A DNA stretch of 64,000 nucleotides from Shewanella japonica (GCF_002075795.1 NZ_CP020472.1:1285001-1349000), one strand, 5' to 3'; positions 36,665 through 46,821 are shown, numbered from the stretch's first letter. Numbers and translations are program-made. Notes: generated by a model from the sequence alone, not told the origin.

Positions 36665-37969
36665 TTAACCTCGAATAATCTCTGGTTCAAAAACTTCAAT
36701 GTAAGCTTCAGAACGCATTTCGTCTAACCAGTTCTGCAGTTCTTCGTTGAACTTACGACGATAAATCAATTGGTGAGCACGATTACTATTAAACTGATCC
36801 GTTGCATCCGTTGTACGTTTTTCTTCTAACTGAGCAATGTGCCAGCCATGAGTTGTACGGAATGGTTCACTAATTTCGTTAATTTCTAAGCTATTTAATG
36901 TCTGTGCAAACTCAGGTACGTAGACAGTTGGTTCAGCCCAACCTAATTCGCCGCCTTTTGCTCCTGAACCCGGATCTTCAGAGTATTGACGAGCAAGGTC
37001 AGCAAAGTCTGCTTCACCAGAACGAATTTGAGTTAGGAAGTTTTCTAACATCGCCTTAGCACGTTCTTCTGACAAAATTGGCGAAGGCTTTAGTAGGATA
37101 TGGCGAGAGCGAACTTCATTAATTTCTTGAGTTTGTAAGCCTCGAGCATCCATGATTTTAATAATATGAAAGCCTGATGCACTTTTAATTGGCCCAATAA
37201 CATCACCGGTTTTTGCATCAGTGACGACTTCTGCAAATAATGTCGGCATTTCATTAATGCTCATGTAGTCCCAGATACCGCCTTCAAGTGCTTTAGGACC
37301 AGACGATGATGCAATTGCTGTGCGGCGGAAGTCTTCACCATCATTTAGACGTTTTAACACGATGTTGGCACGTTTACTTGAGGCTTCAAGTTGCTCACTT
37401 GTTGGATTGCTTGGTACTTCAATAAGAATATGACCCATTTGGAACTCAACGTCTTTAAGACCTTGTTCTTGGATCATTTTTACTAGGTTATTGATTTCTT
37501 GCGGTGATACTTGAATACGGCGTTGAACCTGAATACGTTGAATTTCACCTAGGGTGATTTCTTCACGTAGTTGCTCGCGGTATTGAGCAAAGCTCATACC
37601 TTCGCTTTCAATCTGTTGTTTCATTTGGCTAACAGATAAACCTTGTTCTTTTGCGATGTTTTCAATGGTTTGGTCTAACTGTAAATCACCAATAGATAGA
37701 CCGATTCGCTCAGCCATTTGTAGTTGTAAATGCGTTAGAATAAGTCGCTCGATAACCTGTGTACGCAGTGCGTTGTCAGAAGGAAGACCTTGACCGGCTT
37801 TTTGCGCATTGGCTTTAACCGAGGTAACCATGTGACTGATTTCGCTTTCGAGTATAATGCCTTCATTAATCTGCACAGCAACTCTGTCCAACTGAACAGG
37901 CGCCGCAACTGATACTTGGCTAACCGCCAGAGTAAATAAAGCAAAAATCATTTTCTTACAGTGTTTCAT
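36665..37969 (-). CDS. surA: Periplasmic chaperone SurA
   Basis: The start is taken at ATG 37969 (MKHCKKMIFALFTL), six codons inside the longest frame; this gives a regular signal peptide ending SVAA. The product has 434 residues. A chaperone module (to about 170) is followed by two parvulin domains (about 175-275 and 285-385), each with the GxHI core (GFHIIKI, GWHIAQL). It escorts outer-membrane proteins to the Bam complex. Located between lptD and pdxA as in E. coli. Confidence 0.96.
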   Translation of the reverse strand: MKHCKKMIFALFTLAVSQVSVAAPVQLDRVAVQINEGIILESEISHMVTSVKANAQKAGQGLPSDNALRTQVIERLILTHLQLQMAERIGLSIGDLQLDQTIENIAKEQGLSVSQMKQQIESEGMSFAQYREQLREEITLGEIQRIQVQRRIQVSPQEINNLVKMIQEQGLKDVEFQMGHILIEVPSNPTSEQLEASSKRANIVLKRLNDGEDFRRTAIASSSGPKALEGGIWDYMSINEMPTLFAEVVTDAKTGDVIGPIKSASGFHIIKIMDARGLQTQEINEVRSRHILLKPSPILSEERAKAMLENFLTQIRSGEADFADLARQYSEDPGSGAKGGELGWAEPTVYVPEFAQTLNSLEINEISEPFRTTHGWHIAQLEEKRTTDATDQFNSNRAHQLIYRRKFNEELQNWLDEMRSEAYIEVFEPEIIRG

Positions 37970-38101
37970 CCACAGAATCCTTGGCACTTAAATTTCTAAT
38001 TATTGTTGGCGTTTCGCCAAAATAGTGTTGTTAACTTTTATTAGGACTATTTGTTTTCCACTAGGTTCAGCAATCTATCACAATTGATGGATAAATGATG
38101 G

Positions 38102-40399
38102 CTAATTCCTTAAGTAAAGCGGTTTACGGTAGTTAAATAACCCTTCGTTAAGCATATCTTCAACCCCTAATGGACCTGAACCGCCTAAGCCTTTAATAAT
38201 AAAGTTTAGATAAACACCACTTTCAAATTCTTCACGAGCATCAACACTCGGGTTTAAATCATCATCGTAGTTGGTTTTAATACGGTAATGATAACTTAGG
38301 CGCATTGCCCAGCAACAAGATTCGTATTGCACCCCAGTATAAGTTTCAATACTACGAGATTCGTTCAAGTCGTAGTAAAAATTACCAACAAAGTAAAAGT
38401 CATCATTGATAGGCCAGGTCGTACGCATACCAAGCTGAGAAATATTCACTCTATCGTTGGTATTGGTATTTAATAAATCTGGCACGTAACGATAACTGAA
38501 CTGAAGTAATTTATCATTACTTGGGCGAAAATCGAGTGTCATTTCGCTCTTCTTGGTATCACCGTTTTCAGTATCAAATTGAACTGCGCCACTAACAAAC
38601 CAATCGTTATAAAGGTTGGCATCAAGCTCGGCTGCTAATACTGAGGTTGAAGGCGCTGCCTCAATATTTTCATCGGTGTAATTAATCTTACTGTCTTGGA
38701 AGAAGATAATTTGGCCTAGGCTAAACTTTAACTTCTCGATGTTAGCGTCATCAAATAGGCGTGTTGTTAATCCTAAAGTCATTTGGTTAGCATCAGCAAT
38801 TCTATCTAACCCTGAATAACGTCTATCACGGAATAATCCGAAGTAATCTTCCTGGAGTTGTGCAGAATCATAGATACCAATGCCATCTTGGTTTTCATAT
38901 CCTACATATAAGTATTGGAACTGAGGTTCCAGTGTTTGTTTATAATCCATTTCAAACATTTGAGTTTGACGCTCAAAGTTAACTTGGCCATGTACCCGGA
39001 CTTGAGGGATAGTACGGCTAACGGAGTCATCTAGGTCACTATCATCGGCAATATCTTGCCAATATTGTGTCTGCATTAGTTTAACTTCACTGGTTAAAGA
39101 GCCTGCTGGTCCTTGAATAGGTAAGCTAATGCTTGGTTCCATATGGAAGCGGGTTGCAGTTGAATATTCGTTTTCTTTATGCTGGAAATTGGTCAATTCT
39201 GAATTAAATTTAAAGTCCAAACTGTTCCAAAAGTCATTGGTTTGGTAATTAAAATTAAGTTGTGGCATGACTTGATAAGGCACTTCATCTTCGCCCAAAA
39301 CTTTAATGTCTTGGACTTTCATGCCGAAATCCCAATCTCGCTCAAAATAGCTTATTTCACCCACTCGAGATAATTGGTTGTCAGTTGAGCGGTTGACGTC
39401 AGAATTCAAATCATTGAAATAGTTGTTATCTGATACATCAGTGAAGTTAGCTTGAACACGCCAGTTGTCATTGATGGCACCTTGATGACGCCAATGGTAA
39501 AGGTAACGGTCTGGGCTGTTATCTAATTTATCGTCATTAGCTAAGTATTCGAAGTTTAATTGACCATCTTGATTCTCACCCGCTAAATAACGGAACTCGG
39601 TTTTTGAATAAAAGCCGCGAGCTGACATATAGGTTGGGGTGAAAGTAAGGTCAAACTCAGGTGAGATATTCCAGTAATAAGGGGTACTGACTTCAACACC
39701 GTTAGTTGTACTGGTACTAAAATCTGGAAATAAAAAACCAGATTTACGCTTATCAGAAACGGGAACTGTCATGTAAGGAATATACATCACAGGCACACCG
39801 CCAATACGCATTTTAGCTTCCCAAATTTCTCCCCACTCTTCAGTGCTATCAATGCGAATTTCTTTGGCTTCTAATAGCCAAGATTCATCGCCAACAGGGC
39901 AGGTAGTGAAATTGGTATTGGTTAACTCTAAGTTATTTTGCTCGGTAATGTTGAGTTGCTCTGCATCACCGTGAATTTGTTGGCCGTGCAACCAATATTT
40001 AGCGCCTTTCAAGGTTGCGCTATTGGTAACCATTTGGGCATTTAATGAATCAGCGGTAACGGTAAACAGTTCGTCCGAAAAAATGAGATTGCCGTTGGCA
40101 TCTAATTTTTCGTTTCGTTGATCAAGAACTGCTTCGTCTGCACTGATGTGTCTTGAACCTTGACTAAAGCTCACATTACCGGAGAAGTGGGCTTTGTCAC
40201 CCATAGCAGCTTCAGAGCGATCAGAAATGATAACAATATCTTCAGGAGATAAATTAGTCAGTTGTTGACGGTCATCAACAGAGCTAGAAACAGGCGGTTG
40301 AATCACACATTGAAGTTGAACCGTTTCTGTTTCAGAAGGTTCTTGCGCCGAGACTAGGTTTGGTAACAGGCTTAGTGCCAGAAAATAGCGGATCTGCAT
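38102..40399 (-). CDS. lptD: LPS-assembly protein LptD
   Basis: This 765-residue outer-membrane protein forms the LPS translocon with LptE. A signal peptide ends at VSAQ near 18. The OstA/LptA-like beta-jellyroll domain spans about 45-190, followed by a large barrel. The four cysteines needed for the two long-range disulfides are visible: Cys31, one in TTCPVGDE near 165 and the adjacent pair in ESCCWAM near 690. Length and arrangement agree with the family. Confidence 0.97.
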   Translation of the reverse strand: MQIRYFLALSLLPNLVSAQEPSETETVQLQCVIQPPVSSSVDDRQQLTNLSPEDIVIISDRSEAAMGDKAHFSGNVSFSQGSRHISADEAVLDQRNEKLDANGNLIFSDELFTVTADSLNAQMVTNSATLKGAKYWLHGQQIHGDAEQLNITEQNNLELTNTNFTTCPVGDESWLLEAKEIRIDSTEEWGEIWEAKMRIGGVPVMYIPYMTVPVSDKRKSGFLFPDFSTSTTNGVEVSTPYYWNISPEFDLTFTPTYMSARGFYSKTEFRYLAGENQDGQLNFEYLANDDKLDNSPDRYLYHWRHQGAINDNWRVQANFTDVSDNNYFNDLNSDVNRSTDNQLSRVGEISYFERDWDFGMKVQDIKVLGEDEVPYQVMPQLNFNYQTNDFWNSLDFKFNSELTNFQHKENEYSTATRFHMEPSISLPIQGPAGSLTSEVKLMQTQYWQDIADDSDLDDSVSRTIPQVRVHGQVNFERQTQMFEMDYKQTLEPQFQYLYVGYENQDGIGIYDSAQLQEDYFGLFRDRRYSGLDRIADANQMTLGLTTRLFDDANIEKLKFSLGQIIFFQDSKINYTDENIEAAPSTSVLAAELDANLYNDWFVSGAVQFDTENGDTKKSEMTLDFRPSNDKLLQFSYRYVPDLLNTNTNDRVNISQLGMRTTWPINDDFYFVGNFYYDLNESRSIETYTGVQYESCCWAMRLSYHYRIKTNYDDDLNPSVDAREEFESGVYLNFIIKGLGGSGPLGVEDMLNEGLFNYRKPLYLRN

Positions 40400-40534
40400 T
40401 TTAATTAATGATTATGAATTCTTAGTCTAGACAAAATGAATCGAAAAAAAGCCGCAGCTAAACAAGTTATCTTTAGCTGTTTCCAAGTGTTATGTTGGCT
40501 ATAATAAAGCAATTTTCCCATAAGAGCCATTGAG

Positions 40535-41533
40535 ATGACTTTATCTGATACAAGATTTATTTTACTTAGGAAGTGGTTAAGTCAATATTTTAAGACAGAA
40601 GTCGAGATAGAACTAATCTGTGGAGACGCAAGTTTTCGCCGTTATTTTAGAGTTAAACATTTAGCAAAGTCTTATATAGTCTCAGATTCACCGATCGAGC
40701 TTGTGCCAATACAACCTTTTATTGATATGGCAATTTCGTATCAAAAAGTCGGATTAGTTGTACCTGAAATTATTGCTCAAGATAATGTGTCAGGATTTGT
40801 TTTGCAGTCTGATTTAGGTGATGAGCAGCTAATTAATCAGTTAAACCTGCAAACAGTTAAGCCGCTTTATACTCAAGCACTCGGATTACTACCTAAAATT
40901 GCGCAAGTCAAAGCCACCGCCTCTGGTGAGCTGCCTTTATATGATCGTCAATTTGTTGAACGTGAATTAGCGATTTTTAGTGAATGGCTGTTAGGAACAC
41001 ATCTGAAATTAACTTTATCAGACCATGATAAGCAAATTATCTCACACGCATTTAGTGTGCTGATAGAAAATGCTATCGCTCAGCCACATGTCGGCATGCA
41101 TCGAGATTATCATAGCCGCAATATTTTACTGGTGGATAAGCAACTCGGTGTGATTGATTTTCAAGATGCAGTGATAGGCCCTGTGACTTATGATGCCGTG
41201 TCTCTTTTACGAGATTGCTATATCAAATGGCCAAAAGACATCGTTGATGAGTTAAAGCAATCTCATTTTCGTCTTTGTCAGCAGCATCAGTTCATTGATG
41301 AGTCTGTGTCATTTGAGCAGTATGAGTCTTGGTTTGATTTAATGGGATTACAACGCCATATCAAAGCCGCAGGTATTTTTGCAAGGTTACATCACCGAGA
41401 TGCAAAACCAGGTTATTTAAAAGATATTCCGTTAACACTCACTTATATCGTCGAGGTCTCGGCGCTTTATCCTCAGCTAGAAGAGTTTGGCTTATGGGTT
41501 AAAGAGCGAGTGATCCCTCTGATATCAAAGTAA
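40535..41533 (+). CDS. amgK: N-acetylmuramate/N-acetylglucosamine kinase AmgK
   Basis: This 332-residue aminoglycoside-phosphotransferase-fold kinase has catalytic MHRDYHSRNILL near 189-200 and the metal-binding DFQDAVIGP near 207. With MurU it forms the recycling route MurNAc to UDP-MurNAc that bypasses de novo, fosfomycin-sensitive synthesis in Pseudomonas. The gene pair and the closeness to lptD match the Pseudomonas arrangement. Divergent from lptD. Confidence 0.88.
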   Translation: MTLSDTRFILLRKWLSQYFKTEVEIELICGDASFRRYFRVKHLAKSYIVSDSPIELVPIQPFIDMAISYQKVGLVVPEIIAQDNVSGFVLQSDLGDEQLINQLNLQTVKPLYTQALGLLPKIAQVKATASGELPLYDRQFVERELAIFSEWLLGTHLKLTLSDHDKQIISHAFSVLIENAIAQPHVGMHRDYHSRNILLVDKQLGVIDFQDAVIGPVTYDAVSLLRDCYIKWPKDIVDELKQSHFRLCQQHQFIDESVSFEQYESWFDLMGLQRHIKAAGIFARLHHRDAKPGYLKDIPLTLTYIVEVSALYPQLEEFGLWVKERVIPLISK

Positions 41534-41580
41534 AGAAATCAGTAGCGAATTAATAAGTTATCTATTTTGTTGGAGATAGA

Positions 41581-42261
41581 ATGAAAGCAATGATTTTAGC
41601 TGCTGGCCGTGGTGAGAGATTACGACCTTTAACTGACACATTACCTAAACCAATGGTAAAGGCGGCTGGAAAAGCATTAATTGAGTACCATTTAGACAAA
41701 TTAGCTCAAGCAGGGTTTCAAGACGTTATTATTAATCATGCCTGGCTTGGGCATAAGCTTGTCGACAGTTTAGGCGACGGAAGTCGATGGGGCATAACAA
41801 TTAAATACAGTGCCGAGCAAACAGCTCTGGAAACGGCAGGTGGTATTAAGCAGGCATTGCCTCTTATCGGTCATGAGCCGTTTTTTGTTATTAATGGTGA
41901 TATTTATATCGATAAGTTACCTGATATAACGCAGGCAAAAGATGTGATGGCGTCAAATTCAGCATTAGATGCTTTTTTGTGGTTAGTGGATAATCCTACG
42001 CATAATCCTAGCGGGGATTTTGCTATAATAGACAATATGCTAGCTGAAAGTGAACAGGACAAATTAACCTATTCAGGTATGGGAATTTATCACCCTAAGA
42101 TGTTCACAGAACTAACAGCGGGTAAAAGTGGTTTAGGACCATTGTTAAGGCAAAAACTAGCGAGTGAAACATTGGCGGCGAGCCACTTTCAATCCTATTG
42201 GTGTGATGTCGGTACAATCGAGCGATTAACACAGTTAACACATTATATTGAGAATCAATAA
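41581..42261 (+). CDS. murU: N-acetylmuramate alpha-1-phosphate uridylyltransferase MurU
   Basis: This 226-residue nucleotidyltransferase begins MKAMILAAGRGERLRPLT with the pyrophosphorylase loop, followed by PKPMVKAAGKALIEY. The FFVINGDIYID motif near 101-111 has the metal-binding Asp, and the ASHFQSYWCDVGTIERL end is typical. It follows amgK by 47 bp with GGAG before the ATG. Confidence 0.88.
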   Translation: MKAMILAAGRGERLRPLTDTLPKPMVKAAGKALIEYHLDKLAQAGFQDVIINHAWLGHKLVDSLGDGSRWGITIKYSAEQTALETAGGIKQALPLIGHEPFFVINGDIYIDKLPDITQAKDVMASNSALDAFLWLVDNPTHNPSGDFAIIDNMLAESEQDKLTYSGMGIYHPKMFTELTAGKSGLGPLLRQKLASETLAASHFQSYWCDVGTIERLTQLTHYIENQ

Positions 42262-42313
42262 ATTCATTACATGGTGAGCTCATGTTTACCATGATTAATT
42301 AGCAGGAAATTCA

Positions 42314-42835
42314 ATGCGCATTTGGGGTAAGTTTTTTGGGTTTGTCATTGGATTTATGGCGGGCAAATTTTTTGGCGCTTTAATCGGTTTATGGCTGGGG
42401 CATGCTTTTGATAAACGGGCAGGGTTGGCCGATTTAGTGCGCAAAGGTCATGAGAGGCAAGCTCAATTTTTTAACACTACATTTATGGTGATGGGTCATG
42501 TTGCTAAAGCATCTGGACACGTAACCGATGTGGATATTCGCATTGCTACTATGTTGATGGATCAAATGAAGCTCACCGGTGATGCGAGGCGTGATGCACA
42601 AGCGGCCTTCAGAGCTGGTCGAGATGCACAATTTGATTTGGTTAAAACCTTGCAAGAATTTCGAGCTATGGCGCAAGGCCGTCGTGAAATTCTACAAATG
42701 TTTTTAGAAATACAAATTCAAACAGCGCTTTCAGATGGTGAATTACACAGTAAAGAAAAACAAATTTTATCCACAGTTGCCAAAGAGTTAGGTTTGGGGC
42801 AAGCTCACTTAGACGCACTACTTAGTCGTTGGTAA
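42314..42835 (+). CDS. djlA: DjlA N-terminal part (membrane anchor and TerB-like domain)
   Basis: This 173-residue protein begins MRIWGKFFGFVIGFMAGKFF, the Gly-rich DjlA transmembrane dimerisation segment, followed by a TerB-like helical domain to about 170 and the Trp before a TAA stop. E. coli DjlA continues as one protein into a J domain. Here a TAA at 42833-42835 interrupts it, with the J domain following in the same frame. A CAA-to-TAA change would explain this. The fragment alone would be a membrane protein without co-chaperone activity. Confidence 0.85.
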   Translation: MRIWGKFFGFVIGFMAGKFFGALIGLWLGHAFDKRAGLADLVRKGHERQAQFFNTTFMVMGHVAKASGHVTDVDIRIATMLMDQMKLTGDARRDAQAAFRAGRDAQFDLVKTLQEFRAMAQGRREILQMFLEIQIQTALSDGELHSKEKQILSTVAKELGLGQAHLDALLSRW

Positions 42836-42874
42836 GCTGAGTTTCATCATCACCAATCAGGCAAAGGCAACAAT

Positions 42875-43090
42875 ATGCAGTTGGATGATGCGTATTCTTT
42901 ACTGGGTAAGCAGGAGTCCTCCAGTGACCAAGAGATTAAGCGTGCTTATCGTAAATTAATGAATGAACATCACCCTGATAAGTTACTTGCAAAAGGCTTA
43001 CCTGAAGAAATGATGGAGCTTGCTAAATCTAAAGCCCAAGATATTCAATCTGCGTATGAAACGGTTAAAGCGTCAAGAGGGATGCGTTAG
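42875..43090 (+). CDS. djlA: DjlA C-terminal part (J domain)
   Basis: The 71 residues form a nearly complete J domain with DAYSLLG, the essential HPD motif in NEHHPDK and the helix IQSAYETVKASRG. It is in the same frame as the upstream part; codons between the stop and this ATG read AEFHHHQSGKGNN, a typical DjlA His/Gln linker. ATG 42875 is preceded by AGGCAAAGG, so a free soluble J protein could be made by re-initiation. The entire split djlA could also be one gene if the stop is an error. Confidence 0.8.
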   Translation: MQLDDAYSLLGKQESSSDQEIKRAYRKLMNEHHPDKLLAKGLPEEMMELAKSKAQDIQSAYETVKASRGMR

Positions 43091-43156
43091 TATTCGATTA
43101 ATGCGGTATTTACCGTGTTTTGCTTATGACATTGGTTGTTGTACATGGAGTTACAC

Positions 43157-43771
43157 ATGAAATTACGTTCTTTTATTTGCGCGCTATCTTTATCCGCTGC
43201 GGCTTTGCCTGCAAGTGCCGAGATATATGTATCACCTTTTGGCGGCTACAGTTTTGGTACATCTGAATTTGATATTTCAGAAGTGAGTACCGATGAAACT
43301 GGCAAACTAAAAATATCAGAATCAGAGCACTATGGTGTCATGATAGGTACAACCACAAAAGATCCTGGCAATATCTACTTCCTTTATAGTACACAAGCGA
43401 CAGATGTTAGAAGTGGCGCATTTAGTGATGAAATTTTTAATGAACTGGATGTCGATTATTTCCATTTAGGTGGCAGTCTATATTTCCCTAATGGCAAATT
43501 TAAACCTTATGTCACTGCCACTGTCGGTGCAACTCATCTTAGACCAAGCGGTAACTACTCATCTGAAACGCGATTTTCAATGGGATTTGGTGGCGGTGCA
43601 GCATTTGAAATAACTCCACAAGTTGCTTTATTTGCTGATGTGAGAGGTTATGCCACCTTTATAAATTCCGATAACACCTTCCTTTGTGGTCCTAATGAAT
43701 GTCTTTGGCATATTTCGGGAGATGTTATGTGGCAAGGGCAAGCGAATGTGGGTTTAGAGGTTAGATTCTAA
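43157..43771 (+). CDS. Outer-membrane beta-barrel protein
   Basis: ATG 43157 is chosen: GGAG lies 7 bases upstream and a clean signal peptide results, ending PASA near 21. The frame is open from 43136. The product has 204 residues. Alternating hydrophobic strands and a C-terminal aromatic (VGLEVRF) indicate an 8-strand porin-like or OmpA/OmpW-like barrel. Function unknown. Confidence 0.75.
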   Translation: MKLRSFICALSLSAAALPASAEIYVSPFGGYSFGTSEFDISEVSTDETGKLKISESEHYGVMIGTTTKDPGNIYFLYSTQATDVRSGAFSDEIFNELDVDYFHLGGSLYFPNGKFKPYVTATVGATHLRPSGNYSSETRFSMGFGGGAAFEITPQVALFADVRGYATFINSDNTFLCGPNECLWHISGDVMWQGQANVGLEVRF

Positions 43772-43830
43772 AAACGCTTTTTAGCACGGTTAAATTCAAG
43801 CACTGTAAAATTATAGGTGGGTGAGCGAGT

Positions 43831-44781
43831 ATGAAAATTGTAGTGCTTGATGGTTATACGCTTAACCCAGGCGACCTAAGTTGGGATGCGCTTTCACAGT
43901 TCGGGGATATAGAGGTGTTTGAGCACACTGAACATGATCAAATCATTTCTCGAAGTCGTGATGCCGATATAATACTAACCAATAAAGCCGTTATAACGAA
44001 CAAGGTTATTGAGCATTGCCCAAAGCTTAAATATATCGGTGTGACGGCAACAGGAACCAATGTCGTTGATATGACTGCGGCCAGTTCCCGTAATATCGTT
44101 GTGACGAATGTGCCAGCATACGGTCCTGATGCAGTTGCGCAAATGGTGTTTGCTCTTATTTTGCAGCATAGCCAGCAAGTGTCTTTGCATGATGAGGCGG
44201 TTAAGCAAGGTCAATGGTCGAATGCGAGAGATTTTTGTTTTACCTTATCGCCATTAATGTCACTAAAAGGCAAAACCATTGGCATTGTGGGTTATGGGGA
44301 TATTGGTCAACAGGTTGCTACATTGGCCTTAGCATTCAATATGAACGTCATTATTACTAGTGGCTCAAAGAAAACCAATTTACCTCTTAATGTAAGTTGG
44401 CAGCCCTTAGAGTTATTACTGACTCAAGCTGATATTGTTTCATTGCATTGCCCGCTAAATGAGACGACAGATAAACTCATTAACAGTCAGAGTTTAGGTT
44501 TGTTAAAACCTGGTGCGTTATTAGTCAACACAGCTAGAGGCGGTTTGATTGATGAGGATGCACTGGCATTAGCGCTAAATCAGCGTAAGTTATTTGCCGC
44601 TGTGGATGTGCTTTCGACTGAACCCCCGGCAAAAGATAACCCCTTATTATCAGCTAACAATATTGTCATTACTCCGCATATTGCTTGGGCGACGATAGAA
44701 GCTAGACAAAACCTGTTAACAATAGCGGCTAATAACATAGAGCGATTTTTACAGGGCAAGCCTTGTCATCAAGTTAACTAG
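43831..44781 (+). CDS. D-2-hydroxyacid dehydrogenase (glycerate dehydrogenase-like)
   Basis: This 316-residue NAD-dependent enzyme has the Rossmann motif GIVGYGDIGQQVATLALAF near 150-168. Catalytic residues are Arg in NTARGGLID near 235, Glu in LSTEPP near 264 and His in PHIAWAT near 283. It reduces hydroxypyruvate or related 2-keto acids to D-hydroxyacids. Glycerate dehydrogenase (HprA) is the closest by overall pattern, but the substrate is not fixed by sequence alone. Confidence 0.88.
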   Translation: MKIVVLDGYTLNPGDLSWDALSQFGDIEVFEHTEHDQIISRSRDADIILTNKAVITNKVIEHCPKLKYIGVTATGTNVVDMTAASSRNIVVTNVPAYGPDAVAQMVFALILQHSQQVSLHDEAVKQGQWSNARDFCFTLSPLMSLKGKTIGIVGYGDIGQQVATLALAFNMNVIITSGSKKTNLPLNVSWQPLELLLTQADIVSLHCPLNETTDKLINSQSLGLLKPGALLVNTARGGLIDEDALALALNQRKLFAAVDVLSTEPPAKDNPLLSANNIVITPHIAWATIEARQNLLTIAANNIERFLQGKPCHQVN

Positions 44782-44834
44782 ACTTTGCAGGATAAATTAA
44801 CACAGTCTGCAAAATGTAGTGATAAGCAACAATC

Positions 44835-44870
44835 ATAAAAAAGCCTAACAACAGATGTTAGGCTTTTTTA
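44835..44870. terminator. Bidirectional terminator
   Basis: AAAAAAGCCTAACA and TGTTAGGCTTTTTT pair around ACAGA, between the dehydrogenase gene and the convergent purT gene. Confidence 0.93.
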
Positions 44871-44884
44871 ATTTTAAAGCTACC

Positions 44885-44927
44885 GTCATTTAGCTAATGT
44901 CACTTAGTTAATGCCAGTAAGCTCAAT
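44885..44927 (+). repeat. 14-15-bp unit, three imperfect tandem copies
   Basis: GTCATTTAGCTAAT, GTCACTTAGTTAAT and GCCAGTAAGCTCAAT follow the terminator in the gap before the purT stop. Confidence 0.7.
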
Positions 44928-44960
44928 GTCGGCAAGAGAGAGGCCATAAATCGTCAAGCC

Positions 44961-46157
44961 CTAGGTAATCACGTTTACTTTTGCAGCTGCTCGTTTAGCT
45001 TTAGCTATTGCTAAATCAATCTCGGTATCTCTAGCTAATGCAACGCCTAATCTTCTGCGGCCGTCGATATCTGGCTTACCAAATAACTTAACTTGAGTAT
45101 CTGGCTCAACTAATGCGTTGGCAACGCCTTGGTAGCGAATATTATCTGAGCTACCTTCAGCTAAAATGACTGCAGAAGCACTCGAACCATGTTGCTTAAT
45201 TTGCGTAATAGGTAAGCCCAAAATCGCACGTACATGTAGCGCAAATTCTGATTCATCTTGGCTAATTAACGTCACCAGTCCGGTATCGTGTGGACGAGGA
45301 GATACTTCTGAAAAATACACATCATCGCCTTTAATGAATAATTCAACGCCAAATAAGCCGAAGCCGCCTAATGCCTTGACTACCGCTTGGCCGATTTCTT
45401 GCGATTTTGCTAATGCAATGGCTGACATGGCTTGCGGTTGCCATGATTCACGGTAATCACCGTCTTCTTGACGATGACCAATTGGGGCACAATAATGAAT
45501 ACCGTTGACTGCACTGATGGTGAGTAAGGTAATTTCATAGTCAAAATCCACAAAGCCCTCGACAATGACGCGCCCACCGCCTGCACGGCCGCCTTCTTGA
45601 GCATATTGCCAAGCTTGTTCAATTTGCTGTGCTGATTTGATCACACTTTGGCCTTTGCCTGATGAACTCATGACGGGTTTTACCACACAAGGCAAGCCAA
45701 TATCTTCAATTGCTTTAGTAAATTCAGCTAAGGTATCGCAAAAATAATAAGGTGAAGTCGGGATACCTAAGATTTCAGCTGCTAAACGTCTGATCCCTTC
45801 TCGATCCATCGTCAGCTGCGTTGCTTTGGCTGTAGGGATGATATTAATACCAGTGGCTTCAAGTTCCGCTAAAGCTTGAGTAGCAATAGCTTCAATTTCT
45901 GGAATGACTAGATGAGGCTTTTCTAGCTCAATGACAGCTTTTAACGCCGCTTCATCCAACATATTTACCACATGACTTCGGTGTGCCACTTGCATGGCTG
46001 GTGCGTTAGGGTAACGGTCTACACCAATCACTTCTATTCCGTATCGTTGTAGCTCAATTGCTACCTCTTTGCCTAGTTCACCACATCCTAGCAGCATAGC
46101 TTTAATCGCACCTTCAGTACCGGCAGTACCAAAATCTAATGGGGTCTTCGCGTTCAT
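44961..46157 (-). CDS. purT: Formate-dependent phosphoribosylglycinamide formyltransferase
   Basis: This 398-residue ATP-grasp enzyme makes formyl-GAR from GAR, formate and ATP. The N-terminal [18 protein letters not shown] near 22-39 and the ATP-binding [16 protein letters not shown] near 155-170 are signatures. Substrate residues lie in [14 protein letters not shown] near 285. It is slightly longer than E. coli PurT. No PurR box is evident upstream. Stands alone. Confidence 0.96.
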   Translation of the reverse strand: MNAKTPLDFGTAGTEGAIKAMLLGCGELGKEVAIELQRYGIEVIGVDRYPNAPAMQVAHRSHVVNMLDEAALKAVIELEKPHLVIPEIEAIATQALAELEATGINIIPTAKATQLTMDREGIRRLAAEILGIPTSPYYFCDTLAEFTKAIEDIGLPCVVKPVMSSSGKGQSVIKSAQQIEQAWQYAQEGGRAGGGRVIVEGFVDFDYEITLLTISAVNGIHYCAPIGHRQEDGDYRESWQPQAMSAIALAKSQEIGQAVVKALGGFGLFGVELFIKGDDVYFSEVSPRPHDTGLVTLISQDESEFALHVRAILGLPITQIKQHGSSASAVILAEGSSDNIRYQGVANALVEPDTQVKLFGKPDIDGRRRLGVALARDTEIDLAIAKAKRAAAKVNVIT

Positions 46158-46429
46158 TGTTTTACCTTCTAGGAAGCCTGTAGGGAGTTTGCTGCAGAAT
46201 GTTAACTTGTATTCAAACTTGATTGATTAGCAAAGCCTATAAATGTGTAAAAGATCACGTGAAAAGAGTTATTTTTTTAACGAATAAACAGTGTTTTATA
46301 GTTATTTTATTGATATTCATGTGTTATCTTGAGGTTGTGTTTGTGTTGCGCTAATTAGTTGCGAATTGGTGAGGTTAACTTAAAACAATACTGGTTGGTT
46401 TTCTGGCTATGAGTCGATAGGAGAGTCAT

Positions 46430-46819
46430 ATGTTTTTGGATTATTTTGCATTAGGGCTGCTGTTTTTTGTAGCGCTAGTGATTTTTTACGGTGTGATTGC
46501 AATTCATGATATTCCCTATGAAATTGCCAAGAAACGTAATCACCCTCAGCAGGATGCATTGCATATAGCGGGTTGGGTGAGTCTTTTTACCATGCATGCT
46601 ATTTGGCCATTTTTATGGATTTGGGCAACCTTGTATCGTGAAGATAGAGGCTGGGGGTTTAGTAATGGTAAAAAGCGAGAGTTAATTCTTGAAGGTGAGG
46701 TACGCGAGTTAATGGAAAAGGTTGAAGATTTAAATCAGCGCTTAGCCTCTATTGAGACGCCAAAAACTGACAAGGTTTCAGAAAACACGACAGAACAACA
46801 ACCTAAGCAAGAGGTGTAA
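46430..46819 (+). CDS. yiaW: DUF3302 inner-membrane protein, YiaW-like
   Basis: The protein has 129 residues. MFLDYFALGLLFFVALVIFY and the HDIPYEIAKKRNHP and GWVSLFTMHAIWPFLWIWAT segments match YiaW. Two membrane helices (about 4-24 and 48-70) and a charged, coiled-coil-like tail (about 85-110) are seen. It is paired with the HlyD-type gene 2 bp downstream, as in E. coli yiaW-yiaV; the pair probably forms an export or envelope-function unit. A GGAGAG ribosome site precedes the ATG. Confidence 0.85.
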   Translation: MFLDYFALGLLFFVALVIFYGVIAIHDIPYEIAKKRNHPQQDALHIAGWVSLFTMHAIWPFLWIWATLYREDRGWGFSNGKKRELILEGEVRELMEKVEDLNQRLASIETPKTDKVSENTTEQQPKQEV

Positions 46820-46821
46820 TC

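Noticed and set aside
46158..46429. PurR operator before purT
   Set aside because: I looked for the 16-bp PurR palindrome and saw none.
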